This document shows positions 42,957 through 51,636 of a DNA stretch of 64,000 bases, piece by piece. The DNA is from Lachnospiraceae bacterium. Its GTDB lineage: Bacteria; Bacillota_A; Clostridia; Lachnospirales; Lachnospiraceae. Below the pieces are notes generated by a model that saw nothing but the letters and a program-made list of their open reading frames with translations, was not told the DNA's origin and searched no databases. The DNA is taken from NCBI GenBank assembly GCA_017620975.1, contig JAGAUD010000012.1:1-64000 (forward strand), given 5' to 3'. The position numbers were made by a program, and so were the translations under genes. Positions within the stretch are counted from its first letter, which is position 1. Each line of letters opens with the position of its first letter.

Positions 42957-45611
42957 TTATTCTTCCAAATCTATGCCTCTGGTCTGAATCTCCCATTCCT
43001 GTGCAGAGAGGACAGTTTCATAGTCCGGATTAGCATAAAAGCTGGCGTCATGCTGACAATGGGTAGTAGTCTGAGGCTGAATTACGGTTCCGTCTGCAAG
43101 GATCGTTGTGGATCCGCTTAACAGGGACTCATCCTCGATGTGAGGAAGGTTGCAGTAACCGGAAATCGGGAAAGGACATTCCGCGGTTGCCGGAAGTCCG
43201 TCATATGCACAGATGATACCGGAATAGTGCATATCGCAGCTCTCGATAGGCACGGTACCATCAGCAAAGGATTCTTCGGTTACGTATGCATCACAGACGC
43301 CTGCTATAGGCAGTTTACCGGATACGGAACATACAGTGGCGGTAACAATGCCTTCCGGTTTGGTGAACTGTTCATTGGGCAGATTTTCATGAATACGGCT
43401 CATTACAGCCCGCCACAGCTTTCTGGCCAGGGAGCTTTCGTTTTTATTGTAAGCATCGAGTATATAGTTATTATCATAGCCTACCCAGGTAGCACAGGTA
43501 TAATAAGGCGTAAATCCTGCGAACCACACATCTCGTTTCTGAGAAGTGGTACCCGTCTTACCTGCTATTGCCATATTGCCGAAATTCACAGCAGTTCCGG
43601 TACCGCCGGCACCTGTTACTACATCTACCATGGCGTCCGTCAGCAGATAAGCGGTGGTAGGCTTGATTACCTGACGGGAATCAGGGGAGGTATTGTCAAG
43701 CAATACATTGCCGTTGGCATCCAATACCTTCGTATACAGCTTTGGCTCTATATAGGCACCCTCATTGGCGATGGAGGCATAGGCGGAACACAGTTCCATA
43801 TTTGTGACACCATTTGTAATACCGCCCAGAGCAGTAGCCTGAATGATATCGGTTTTCCATTCACCATTGATCCGTGCACCTTCCACAAGAGTTGATATAC
43901 CGAAATTCAAAAGATAATCATAACCCAGCTGAGGCGTTATCTGTGTCAGAGTTTTAACTGCAATGATATTCTTGGAGCGCATGATTGCTTCACGGATGGA
44001 AATGGTGCGATAGTCGTATTTATCATTGACGTTGTTTACCGGTTTGCCTGAGTCATAATTAAATGGCTCGTCATTGAATACCGTAGCAAGTGTCATGCCG
44101 GCACTGTCTAATGCCGGAGCATAAGTGGATATAATCTTGAAAGTGGAACCGGGCTGTCTTGTAGTATCGGTAGCACGATTCAGCGTTAGTCGCCCTTCCT
44201 TGGCGCCACGTCCGCCCATCATAGCAACGACATAACCGGTATCCTGATCAATGACGGTTATAGATGCCTGAGGCTGTGCGGTATAGGTAACGCTTCTGTC
44301 AATGTCTTCTTCCGGAATATTGCCTGCGACGGCAGCTTCATATGCGGCAATTGCTGCATCTCCTTCTTCCTGGGAAGTAAAGAGGAGATTAAAGTTGGAA
44401 TCACCATTCTGTTTGTGCCAGGTTGTCAGATTCTCTTTGCTGTAGTTGGTCTTGGTACCATCAGCTGCGGTAGCCGTCATGGCATAATCCAGCTGCCAGA
44501 TGGTATTAGCAGGGAAGTTTGCTTCATTAGCGAATTCTTCATTTACAATATTCTGAATGGTGCTGTCCAGGGTGGAATACACTTTCAGACCACCGGAAAG
44601 GAGAAGATTGGATGCAACACTCTCAGAATAGCCAAGCTCTTCCACCAGATCTTCCAGAACCTGTTTATGAAGAGCATCTGTGAAGTAAGTACCTGTATAA
44701 CTATTGCTGGCCTGATAGGCCTCGTTGGCAAGCTGAATCCTTTCATAAACAGAAGCGGTATCAGCCATAGCTTCATCGTGCTGGGCCTGTGTGATAAATC
44801 CAAGATCCAACATGTTCGTAAGGCAGGTCTCTCGCCTTTTTGCATTTTTTTCCGGATATCGGATCGGATTATAACCGGAAGGATTCTGGGTGATGCAGGC
44901 GATAACGGCACATTCCGAAAGAGTAAGTTCACTGCAGGTCTTGCCGAAATATCTCTGAGAAGCAGCTTCCACACCCAGAGTGTTCTGACCACAGTTTATG
45001 GTATTCATGTATGCTAAAAGCACGTGATCCTTATCCGTATTCTTGGTTACTTCGATGGCCAGGTACTGTTCCTGGAATTTTCGTTTGATCTTCTTGATGT
45101 AGTTGTCACCTTCGGAAGTCCAGTCCGTAAAAATAGCATTTTTCAAGAGCTGCTGCGTAATGGTACTCGCACCTTGCGTCTCCTGGAAACCACTCTTGAT
45201 AAACTGGTAACCTGCCCGGATAAGACCTTTGAAATCAATGCCGTTATGCTCATAGAAACGTTCGTCCTCGATTGCCACAAAAGCTTTGCCCAGATAGTCC
45301 GGTACCTGTTCCATGGTTACAATGGTACGGTTGGCATTACTGCCCACGAAACGATCAATTTCCTCTCCTGCGTTATCAAATACGACGGAAGCCTGTCCGG
45401 TAGGAACGATGGCAGATATTTCTATCCTTGGCGTAGAAGCGATGATGCCTTTGAACATGCCGATGCCTGTCGCGGCACCAACGATTCCCAATGCGATAAA
45501 TGCTATTAAAAATACCTTGACAAAGGTAAGCGTCAGCTTTCTACCCCACTTTGCAGATTTGGAATTCAGAGCCTTCTGTCTTTTGCGGACACCTTTTTTT
45601 CCATAATTCAT
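42957..45611 (-). CDS. Class A penicillin-binding protein (PBP1A type)
   Basis: This bifunctional peptidoglycan synthase has 884 residues. A basic N-terminus and single membrane anchor (FVKVFLIAFIALGIVGAATG) precede the GT51 glycosyltransferase with VAIEDERFYEHNGIDFKG, QGASTITQQLLKN and GQNTLGVEAASQRYFGK. The transpeptidase has the active-site Ser in RQPGSTFKIIS, SKN in MRSKNIIAVKTL, and KTGTTSQKRDVWFAGFTP. A C-terminal extension of about 100 residues has paired cysteines (CSVSGKLPIAGVCD, CDMHYSGIICAYDG, CPFPISGYC), probably disulfides outside the membrane. The ATG follows AAAGGTGAC. A leader hairpin CGATTCA/TGAATCG (45633-45659) lies upstream. Confidence 0.93.
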   Translation of the reverse strand: MNYGKKGVRKRQKALNSKSAKWGRKLTLTFVKVFLIAFIALGIVGAATGIGMFKGIIASTPRIEISAIVPTGQASVVFDNAGEEIDRFVGSNANRTIVTMEQVPDYLGKAFVAIEDERFYEHNGIDFKGLIRAGYQFIKSGFQETQGASTITQQLLKNAIFTDWTSEGDNYIKKIKRKFQEQYLAIEVTKNTDKDHVLLAYMNTINCGQNTLGVEAASQRYFGKTCSELTLSECAVIACITQNPSGYNPIRYPEKNAKRRETCLTNMLDLGFITQAQHDEAMADTASVYERIQLANEAYQASNSYTGTYFTDALHKQVLEDLVEELGYSESVASNLLLSGGLKVYSTLDSTIQNIVNEEFANEANFPANTIWQLDYAMTATAADGTKTNYSKENLTTWHKQNGDSNFNLLFTSQEEGDAAIAAYEAAVAGNIPEEDIDRSVTYTAQPQASITVIDQDTGYVVAMMGGRGAKEGRLTLNRATDTTRQPGSTFKIISTYAPALDSAGMTLATVFNDEPFNYDSGKPVNNVNDKYDYRTISIREAIMRSKNIIAVKTLTQITPQLGYDYLLNFGISTLVEGARINGEWKTDIIQATALGGITNGVTNMELCSAYASIANEGAYIEPKLYTKVLDANGNVLLDNTSPDSRQVIKPTTAYLLTDAMVDVVTGAGGTGTAVNFGNMAIAGKTGTTSQKRDVWFAGFTPYYTCATWVGYDNNYILDAYNKNESSLARKLWRAVMSRIHENLPNEQFTKPEGIVTATVCSVSGKLPIAGVCDAYVTEESFADGTVPIESCDMHYSGIICAYDGLPATAECPFPISGYCNLPHIEDESLLSGSTTILADGTVIQPQTTTHCQHDASFYANPDYETVLSAQEWEIQTRGIDLEE

Positions 45612-45760
45612 ACAATAGTCACCTTTCTGTTGCGATTCATGTCCCCCTTATGTGAATCGTAGTCCTTTCTGCCTGTAGTTACAGACGCCTTTATTATAAC
45701 AAAAAAAAGTATGTAAATAAAGGCTTTCTTTGACATATTAAGAATTGTTTCACAATTTCT

Positions 45761-45789
45761 TTGCTTTTATGCGGAATTTATTATATGAT
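45761..45789 (+). promoter_or_regulatory. Promoter of the YigZ-family gene
   Basis: TTGCTT (45761-45766), 17 bases, TATGAT (45784-45789). The rest of the 246-base gap between the divergent genes holds the PBP leader hairpin and AT-rich sequence. Confidence 0.5.
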
Positions 45790-45857
45790 AGAAAGCAAAT
45801 GAGATTACAGTTTGGCCAAAGCTGAACTGTGAATATGGGCTCATAGGAGAGAGGCAT

Positions 45858-46499
45858 ATGAAAGAACAGGGAGCATGCCGGATCCTGCTGGAAGGCGGGG
45901 AAGGTGAGATTATTGAAAAGAAATCACGATTTATTGCTACGGTGAAAAAAGTAGAGTCCGAGAGCGAAGCAGTTGCTTTTATAGAAGAGATGAAGAAGAA
46001 ATACTGGGATGCCAGGCATAATTGCTCGGCATTTGTCATCGGCAGGAGGGCAGAACTTACCAGATGCAGCGATGATGGCGAACCCAGCGGTACAGCGGGA
46101 AGACCGATGCTTGAGGTGCTTCTGGGAGAAGGTGTCAGGAATGTGGCTGTGGTGGTGACCAGGTATTTTGGCGGCACACTGCTCGGAACCGGAGGTCTTG
46201 TGCGTGCTTACACACAGGCAGTAAAAGAGGGGCTTGCAGCAAGTACCATTGGTATAGAAAGAGCAGGATATGAGATACTGATAGAAACAGATTATAATGG
46301 CGTGGGAAAGCTTCAGTATCTGATGGGACAGCGCGGCATCGAGCCTGTGAACAGCGAATATGGCGCAGATGTAAAATTTACACTGATCATTCCTGTGGAA
46401 AAAAGCGCGGAACTGGAAAAAGCCATGGTAGAAGCTACCAATGGAAAGGTGAAATGGACGAAAAGAAAAGAATTATATTTTATTGACAAAGAAGGTTAA
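45858..46499 (+). CDS. YigZ/IMPACT-family protein
   Basis: The 213-residue protein belongs to the UPF0029/IMPACT family. The N-terminal domain has KKSRFIATVKKVESESEA, YWDARHNCSAFVIG, CSDDGEPSGTAGRPML and VVVTRYFGGTLLGTGGLVRAY, the family hallmarks. The C-terminal DUF1949 ferredoxin-like domain follows from about residue 140. The eukaryotic homologue binds the GCN1 regulator of translation stress; the bacterial role is unsettled. The ATG follows GGAGAGAGGC. It lies just upstream of the mgtE leader, but the spacing and a separate leader structure suggest distinct units. Confidence 0.93.
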   Translation: MKEQGACRILLEGGEGEIIEKKSRFIATVKKVESESEAVAFIEEMKKKYWDARHNCSAFVIGRRAELTRCSDDGEPSGTAGRPMLEVLLGEGVRNVAVVVTRYFGGTLLGTGGLVRAYTQAVKEGLAASTIGIERAGYEILIETDYNGVGKLQYLMGQRGIEPVNSEYGADVKFTLIIPVEKSAELEKAMVEATNGKVKWTKRKELYFIDKEG

Positions 46500-46513
46500 G
46501 ATGGATAAAATAA

Positions 46514-46705
46514 GAGTGGCAGCTGGAAACAGCAGCCTCTAATAACAGGCATTTCGAAAGGTGGTGGTTTTAATGAAGAGCAGTAAATCGAGTTCGGATA
46601 ACCCTCTTCCCGCGGCGATACGCAGCATATTATTTATAATTGAAACCACCAACTGCTGCAGATAGAAACTGCGGCTTTCGGCTGATGTCTCTCTCAGCTT
46701 TTTTT
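46514..46705 (+). promoter_or_regulatory. Structured leader upstream of mgtE, unassigned
   Basis: A stem-loop with a GAAA tetraloop (GCTG-GAAA-CAGC, with GGC/GCC below) spans about 46514-46540. Then GGTGGTTTTAAT (46563-46574) pairs with ATTGAAACCACC (46639-46650), enclosing GAAGAG/CTCTTC (46575-46580 with 46604-46609). AGCAGT (46579-46584) could instead pair outward with ACTGCT (46652-46657), giving a pseudoknot or two exclusive states. A short GCTGA/TCAGC hairpin with seven T ends at 46705. This looks like a metal-sensing leader for the Mg channel gene, yet I do not recognise the M-box (ykoK) consensus. Confidence 0.45.
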
Positions 46706-46798
46706 CTGTTGGGCATAATAGCTTATACAGGCTGTTTGTATGCCCTGAAAAGAGGAAGACGAAGCCGTAAGAAAGGAGAAATGCCATGGAACAGCTGA
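46685..46798 (+). CDS. Possible leader-encoded small membrane peptide, 37 residues
   Basis: An ATG at 46685 opens a frame reading MSLSAFFLLGIIAYTGCLYA, then LKRGRRSRKKGEMPWNS, ending in a TGA 13 bases inside mgtE. One hydrophobic helix followed by a strongly basic tail is protein-like. However, no ribosome binding site precedes it and its first codons coincide with the terminator-like hairpin of the leader. If translated, its ribosomes could affect mgtE expression. Confidence 0.25.
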   Translation: MSLSAFFLLGIIAYTGCLYALKRGRRSRKKGEMPWNS

Positions 46799-48135
46799 AA
46801 GAAATCACTGAAATCAAAGAACTTCTGGACACCAAGCAGTATACAAGCCTGCGTCAGTACCTGGCAGAGCTTAATGATGCAGATATCGCCGGACTGATGG
46901 ATGAGCTTGAGGAAGGAGAACTGCTGAAGGTCTTTCGCATCCTGCCCAAGGATTTGGCTGCAGATGTATTTTCTTACCTGGATCTGGACAATCAGCACAT
47001 GATCATAACCTCCCTGACTGACAGAGAGGCTGCCAATATTATTAATAACCTGATGGCAGATGATGCCGTAGATATGCTGGAGGAGATGCCGGCGAATGTA
47101 GTAAAGAAGCTTTTGGCCAATGCCAGCCCTGAAGTGCGCAGGGATATCAACCATCTGCTGCGCTATCCGGAAGATTCGGCCGGAAGCATCATGACTGTGG
47201 AGTACGTAGATTTAAAGGAAGCACTCACAGTAGACCAGGCTATCGAGCGAATTCGTAAGGTGGGTGTGGATAGTGAGACTATCAATATCTGTTATGTGCT
47301 GGATGCCCAGAGAAAGCTTGTGGGAACAGTAGCACTCAGATACCTGCTTTTAAGTCAGGGAGATGAGATCATCGGTGACATCATGCATGAAAATGTCATC
47401 TCCATCAATACTTTGATGGATCAGGAGGAAGTTGCAAGACAGTTCAAGAAATATGACTTTACCTCCATGCCTGTAGTGGATAATGAAAATCGCCTCGTTG
47501 GAATTATTACTGTCGATGACATTGTGGATATCATGGAAGAAGAGACCACGGAGGACATGGAAAAAATGGCGGCTATTGTACCAAGTGATAAGCCGTATAT
47601 GAAGACCAGCGTGTGGGAGACCTTTAAGAAGAGAATTCCATGGCTGCTGCTTTTGATGATATCAGCTACTTTTACCGGGCATATCATTACTACATTTGAG
47701 GAAGCACTGAGTGTGTATGTGGCACTGACGGCCTTTATTCCAATGCTGATGGATACCGGCGGAAATGCAGGAGGGCAGGCTTCTGTGACCGTCATCCGTG
47801 GATTGTCTCTGGGAGAGATCGAATATCGGGATGTGCCCGGAATCGTCTGGAAAGAAATAAGGGTAGCTGTTTTGTGCGGAGTCGTTCTGGCAGCGGCCAA
47901 TTTTGTTAAATTAATGCTTTTGGACCGGGTAGGTTTGTATGTAGCATTGGTTGTCTGCATCACTTTGGCAATAGCAGTACTGATGGCCATGTTCGTCGGA
48001 TGTCTTCTGCCTATAGTAGCGAAAAGATTGGGATTTGACCCTGCAGTAATGGCAAGTCCGTTTATCACCACGATTGTTGATGCGTTGTCCTTGCTGGTAT
48101 ATTTCCGGGTGGCAACGATGATACTTGGATTATAG
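46786..48135 (+). CDS. mgtE: Magnesium transporter MgtE
   Basis: MgtE is a dimeric Mg2+ channel gated by intracellular Mg2+. The 449-residue protein has the acidic superhelical N domain (LDELEEGE-type repeats, about 1-130) and a CBS pair near 135-255 (MTVEYVDLKEALTVDQAI, VVDNENRLVGIITVDDIVDI). A connecting helix leads to five membrane spans from about 285. The pore signature PMLMDTGGNAGGQASVTVIRG lies near residue 325, and AVMASPFITTIVDALSLLVYF near the end. The ATG follows AAGGAGAAATGCC. The long structured leader suggests transcript-level control by Mg2+ or another signal. Confidence 0.94.
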   Translation: MEQLKEITEIKELLDTKQYTSLRQYLAELNDADIAGLMDELEEGELLKVFRILPKDLAADVFSYLDLDNQHMIITSLTDREAANIINNLMADDAVDMLEEMPANVVKKLLANASPEVRRDINHLLRYPEDSAGSIMTVEYVDLKEALTVDQAIERIRKVGVDSETINICYVLDAQRKLVGTVALRYLLLSQGDEIIGDIMHENVISINTLMDQEEVARQFKKYDFTSMPVVDNENRLVGIITVDDIVDIMEEETTEDMEKMAAIVPSDKPYMKTSVWETFKKRIPWLLLLMISATFTGHIITTFEEALSVYVALTAFIPMLMDTGGNAGGQASVTVIRGLSLGEIEYRDVPGIVWKEIRVAVLCGVVLAAANFVKLMLLDRVGLYVALVVCITLAIAVLMAMFVGCLLPIVAKRLGFDPAVMASPFITTIVDALSLLVYFRVATMILGL

Positions 48136-48151
48136 ATGAAAAGAAAAATGT

Positions 48152-48214
48152 AAAACAGCTGCAAATGGGTATGCTGCCTGTTAAGAGGACAGTCTACCGA
48201 TTTGCAGCTGTTTT
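48152..48214. terminator. Bidirectional terminator between mgtE and pfp
   Basis: AAAACAGCTGCAAAT (48152-48166) pairs exactly with ATTTGCAGCTGTTTT (48200-48214). T-rich on the right and A-rich on the left, it suits both converging genes. Confidence 0.85.
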
Positions 48215-48231
48215 GTATTGAGATAAATAAT

Positions 48232-49473
48232 TTACTTTCTCTTTAATACCAGATGCTGAGGCAGACCATTTACCATAAACGGCTGGTAGTCGCCCTGAAT
48301 CAGCGGCTCAATGTAATTAATGAATTCTTCAGTGATGTAGTTGCCTTCCTTGTTCACCCAGCTCCTGGGAACCAGTTTTTCGTTATTAGCAATGCGGTGA
48401 ACATCGTAGATGCCTGCGGCACTCATATAAGGGTCATCTGAAACACGGTCGATAACAACCATCTTACCTGTATCGCCTTCGTCAGCGGCTTTGACAGCAG
48501 CACCGCCTACCATGAAAGCTTCATTGATATCCACGCGGGAGGCCATGTGGGAAGCACTTCTCTGAAGGGTAGAGAACTCAATACTTCTGGTCTTGCAGCC
48601 AATTTCAGCTCCCAGAAATCCTGCCAGGTAAGCAGCAGTTCCCTGAAGCTGCTTATGACCGAAGGCATCTACATAATCAGCGCCACCGGACAGTTCGCAG
48701 ACATAGCGGCCGTCAGCCAGTTTGATACCTTCCGAAACGGCAATGACAATAGAATTCTTTTTCTTCAGCAGTTCTTTTACCTTAGCCAGAAATTTATCAA
48801 TATCAAAGGTGATTTCCGGCAGATAAATCAGGTCAGGACCGTCACAATCTTCTGTTTTCGCCAAAGCAGTGGCACCGGTCAGCCAGCCCGCATTACGCCC
48901 CATAACTTCCAGTACCGTAATGTTTTCTTTATTATAAGTAAGTCCAAGTGCATCACGGATGACTTCCTTGGTGGAGGCAGCAATGTATTTGGCAGCACTT
49001 CCAAAACCGGGAGTATGGTCAGTCAGGGCCAGGTCGTTATCAATGGTCTTGGGAACACCAAGGAATTTCTGCTTATGTCCCTTAACAATAGCGAAATCAG
49101 ACAGCTTCTTAATCGTATCCATGGAATCATTACCGCCGATGTAGATAAATGCTTCGATGTCCAGTTTATCCAGAATCTTGAAGATTTTCTCATAAATCTC
49201 AGGGTTCTCGTGAATCTCCGGCAGTTTATATCTGCAGGAGCCCAGGAATGCAGAAGGTGTTCTTTTCAGCAGTTCGATATCCATGTCGGAATGGATCTGG
49301 GTGGAAAGGTCTACGTACTGCTCATCCAGAAAGCCCTGGATACCGTGTAACATACCGTATACTTTGTTGAATCCACGTTCTTTAGCGGTCTTGTAGACAC
49401 CTGCAAGACTGGAATTGATAACTGAGGTGGGGCCGCCGGACTGTCCTACGATGATGTTGCGTTTTTTTGCCAT
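48232..49473 (-). CDS. pfp: 6-phosphofructokinase, probably pyrophosphate-dependent
   Basis: The 413-residue enzyme phosphorylates fructose 6-phosphate in glycolysis. It begins IIVGQSGGPTSVINSSLAGV. The phosphoryl-donor site reads YIGGNDSMDTI, with Asp where ATP enzymes have Gly, and FLGVPKTIDNDL, with Lys where ATP enzymes have Gly. Both point to PPi rather than ATP as donor. EVMGRNAGWLTGATAL and EGIKLADGRY follow, as in the longer clade of clostridial PFPs. The ATG follows AAAAGGAGGC. It has its own promoter and is alone. A PPi-linked, reversible step saves ATP in fermentation. Confidence 0.9.
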   Translation of the reverse strand: MAKKRNIIVGQSGGPTSVINSSLAGVYKTAKERGFNKVYGMLHGIQGFLDEQYVDLSTQIHSDMDIELLKRTPSAFLGSCRYKLPEIHENPEIYEKIFKILDKLDIEAFIYIGGNDSMDTIKKLSDFAIVKGHKQKFLGVPKTIDNDLALTDHTPGFGSAAKYIAASTKEVIRDALGLTYNKENITVLEVMGRNAGWLTGATALAKTEDCDGPDLIYLPEITFDIDKFLAKVKELLKKKNSIVIAVSEGIKLADGRYVCELSGGADYVDAFGHKQLQGTAAYLAGFLGAEIGCKTRSIEFSTLQRSASHMASRVDINEAFMVGGAAVKAADEGDTGKMVVIDRVSDDPYMSAAGIYDVHRIANNEKLVPRSWVNKEGNYITEEFINYIEPLIQGDYQPFMVNGLPQHLVLKRK

Positions 49474-49487
49474 AAATATTTGCCTCC

Positions 49488-49541
49488 TTTTAATATTGTG
49501 TTATTAAAAGTAATTATAACAAATGATAATGCGCGATGCAA
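49488..49541 (-). promoter_or_regulatory. pfp promoter and leader inverted repeat
   Basis: On the minus strand: TTGCAT (49541-49536), 17 bases, TATAAT (49518-49513). Just downstream TTTTAAT (49488-49494) and ATTAAAA (49503-49509) form an inverted repeat with an 8-base centre, between the start site and the ribosome site. Confidence 0.6.
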
Positions 49542-49621
49542 TAAGAATGTTACAAGAGATGGAAAAATGCATAAAACATACTAACAAAATAGAATAAAAT
49601 TGTGCAAAGTGCTAACATTTG

Positions 49622-49762
49622 TATGCGGTAGAAATCCTTGCGAAGGAAAACGGTCATATTGTAGCGGTGCGCGGAAAGAACCAGCTGGCAATGTCTTTTC
49701 ATCCGGAGTTGGATGGGGATGAGAGGGTACATAGGTATTTTCTTAATATGGTTAGCGCTTAA
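49622..49762 (+). pseudogene. C-terminal remnant of pdxT (glutaminase of PLP synthase)
   Basis: About 45 codons read [20 protein letters not shown] then [20 protein letters not shown] and MVSA before a stop. This is the recognisable end of PdxT, including the catalytic His and Glu of the SFHPE motif. The nucleophile Cys region and the rest of the protein are missing; the frame is closed by TAA just upstream (49613-49615). No pdxS is nearby. The relic lies in a 376-base gap between two minus-strand genes and ends in a terminator that may have belonged to pdxT. Confidence 0.75.
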
Positions 49763-49774
49763 GATAATAGTAGA

Positions 49775-49813
49775 AAAAAGTCTCCGGCTTTTGCATGAAG
49801 TCAGAGACTTTTT
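49775..49813. terminator. Terminator serving the pdxT relic and the ABC operon
   Basis: AAAAAGTCTC (49775-49784) pairs with GAGACTTTTT (49804-49813). The run of T or A on each side allows use in both directions; the ABC operon ends 37 bases to the right. Confidence 0.75.
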
Positions 49814-49849
49814 ATTAAATTCACGATATCAGAAAATCATGATTCAGAG

Positions 49850-51634
49850 TTATCCCAGGAAATCAAACTGTGACATATACAGGTTATAGTAAGCCCCTTT
49901 CTGAGCCAGCAGCTCCTCATGAGTACCTTTTTCCAGAATCCCACCTTGGTCCACATACATGATGCAGTCAGCATTCTTAATGGTAGATAATCTGTGGGCG
50001 ATGATAAAAGAGGTTCGTCCTTCCAGCAGCCTGCTTAAGCCCTTCTGCAGCAGTATCTCAGTCTCCGTATCGATGCTGGAGGTGGCTTCGTCCAGAATCA
50101 GGATCTTCGGGTCGGCAAGCAGTGCTCTGGCAAAGGAAATCAACTGTCTCTGACCGGCAGACAGGCGGCTTCCGCGTTCGTTTACTTCTGTATAATAGCC
50201 GTTTTCCATACTCATGATGAAATCGTGGGCGCAGACTGTTTTGGCAGCCTCCATGACCTGCTCATCGGTAGCGTCTCTGTTGCCGTAGCGGATGTTGTCC
50301 ATGATGGTACCTGCAAAGATGAAACTGTCCTGCATCATGACACCCATCTGGGTACGCAGGGAGCGGATGGTCACTTTTGAGATGTCCACACCGTCTATCA
50401 GCACTTCACCGGAATCTACGTTGTAGAAACGGCTGATCAGATTGACTATCGTGGATTTACCGGCACCGGTAGGTCCCACAATGGCATAAGTTTCTCCCTG
50501 CTTTACCTTGAAATTGATATGGTCCAGGATGCGGTGCCCCGGCTCATAGCTGAAGCACACATCCTTGAATTCCACATCTCCGTGGATGGAAGGCATCACA
50601 CCGGCATCAGGAGCATCTTTTACCTTAACAGGTTCATCTATAGTCTCAAAGATGCGCTCCAGGTAGGAGATTGCAGTCAGCAATGAGTTATAAAAAGCTG
50701 CCAATGTGTTAATGGGTGACCAGAATCGATTGATGTATGCGGTAAAGGCAATCAGTACACCAACAGTAAGAGGATCCTCCGGTGCCAGGATGAACTTGAC
50801 TCCCAAAATATAGACAAAGGAAGTCGTGATGGCGGAAATCATATCTACACTGGGACCCAGGGTAAAGTTGAATTTTACAGCACGCATCCAGGCTTTCCGA
50901 TAATTGCCGCTCAAATTGTTGAAGATACCTGTATTTTCCTGTTCCCGAACAAAAGACTGAGTTACGCGGATGCCGTTGATACTTTCTGCGATGTAAGCGT
51001 TTAAGTTGGACTGTTTGTTGGACTGAATCTGCCATGCTCTGCGCTGCTTCTTTTTGATGAATACGATGACGGCAGCCAGAAGCGGAAGACCGCACAGACA
51101 GACCAGGGTCAGTCTGGCATCACAGAAGAACATGAACAGAATAATGAAAATCAGGTTGCAAAGTTCTGTGATGGTATTGACTATACCGTTGCTTAACAGG
51201 TCACTTAAGCTGTTGACATAGTTGACCACGCGCACCTGTATTTTGCCGTGAGGTCTGTCATCATAGTAGGAAAAAGGCAGTTCCTGCAGGTGACAGAAGA
51301 TATCGGAGCGGATGGCATGGATGATGCTTTGACCGATTACAGTCATGGTCTTTGTCTTCTGTCGCATACTCAGGGCGGAGTATGCGGCAATTAACAGCGT
51401 GAGGACACAGACAAACAGGATTTTCTTCATGTTTTTTTCCGGAATATAGTAGTCCATAATCCGCTGGAATAAGAGCGGTACTGTCATAGTCAGGGCACTG
51501 GCGCTGAGCATCAGGAAAATGACACCGGCCATTTTGGTCTTATAAGGGGAGATGTATCCTGCAAGTCTCTTGAGCTGATTGAGATCAAAGCTGTCTTCCA
51601 GGACTTCGTCCATATCATATCGATTTCTTGCCAT
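49850..51634 (-). CDS. ABC exporter half-transporter, catalytically complete subunit
   Basis: The 594-residue protein has a six-helix exporter domain (about 30-330) and an ATPase domain. The ATPase has Walker A GPTGAGKST, signature LSAGQRQLISFARAL, Walker B ILILDEATSSIDTET with catalytic Glu, and H-loop FIIAHRLSTIKNAD. All key residues are intact. It lies two bases after the gene for a partner whose ATPase site is degenerate, the classic heterodimeric drug-exporter arrangement (BmrCD, LmrCD, TM287/288). The cargo may be a drug, lipid or peptide. The ATG follows AAGGAGGCC. Confidence 0.92.
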   Translation of the reverse strand: MARNRYDMDEVLEDSFDLNQLKRLAGYISPYKTKMAGVIFLMLSASALTMTVPLLFQRIMDYYIPEKNMKKILFVCVLTLLIAAYSALSMRQKTKTMTVIGQSIIHAIRSDIFCHLQELPFSYYDDRPHGKIQVRVVNYVNSLSDLLSNGIVNTITELCNLIFIILFMFFCDARLTLVCLCGLPLLAAVIVFIKKKQRRAWQIQSNKQSNLNAYIAESINGIRVTQSFVREQENTGIFNNLSGNYRKAWMRAVKFNFTLGPSVDMISAITTSFVYILGVKFILAPEDPLTVGVLIAFTAYINRFWSPINTLAAFYNSLLTAISYLERIFETIDEPVKVKDAPDAGVMPSIHGDVEFKDVCFSYEPGHRILDHINFKVKQGETYAIVGPTGAGKSTIVNLISRFYNVDSGEVLIDGVDISKVTIRSLRTQMGVMMQDSFIFAGTIMDNIRYGNRDATDEQVMEAAKTVCAHDFIMSMENGYYTEVNERGSRLSAGQRQLISFARALLADPKILILDEATSSIDTETEILLQKGLSRLLEGRTSFIIAHRLSTIKNADCIMYVDQGGILEKGTHEELLAQKGAYYNLYMSQFDFLG

Positions 51635-51636
51635 GA

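Noticed and set aside
42957..45611. Long plus-strand frames opposite the PBP gene
   Set aside because: They are antisense shadows; the minus-strand frame carries all GT51 and transpeptidase motifs.
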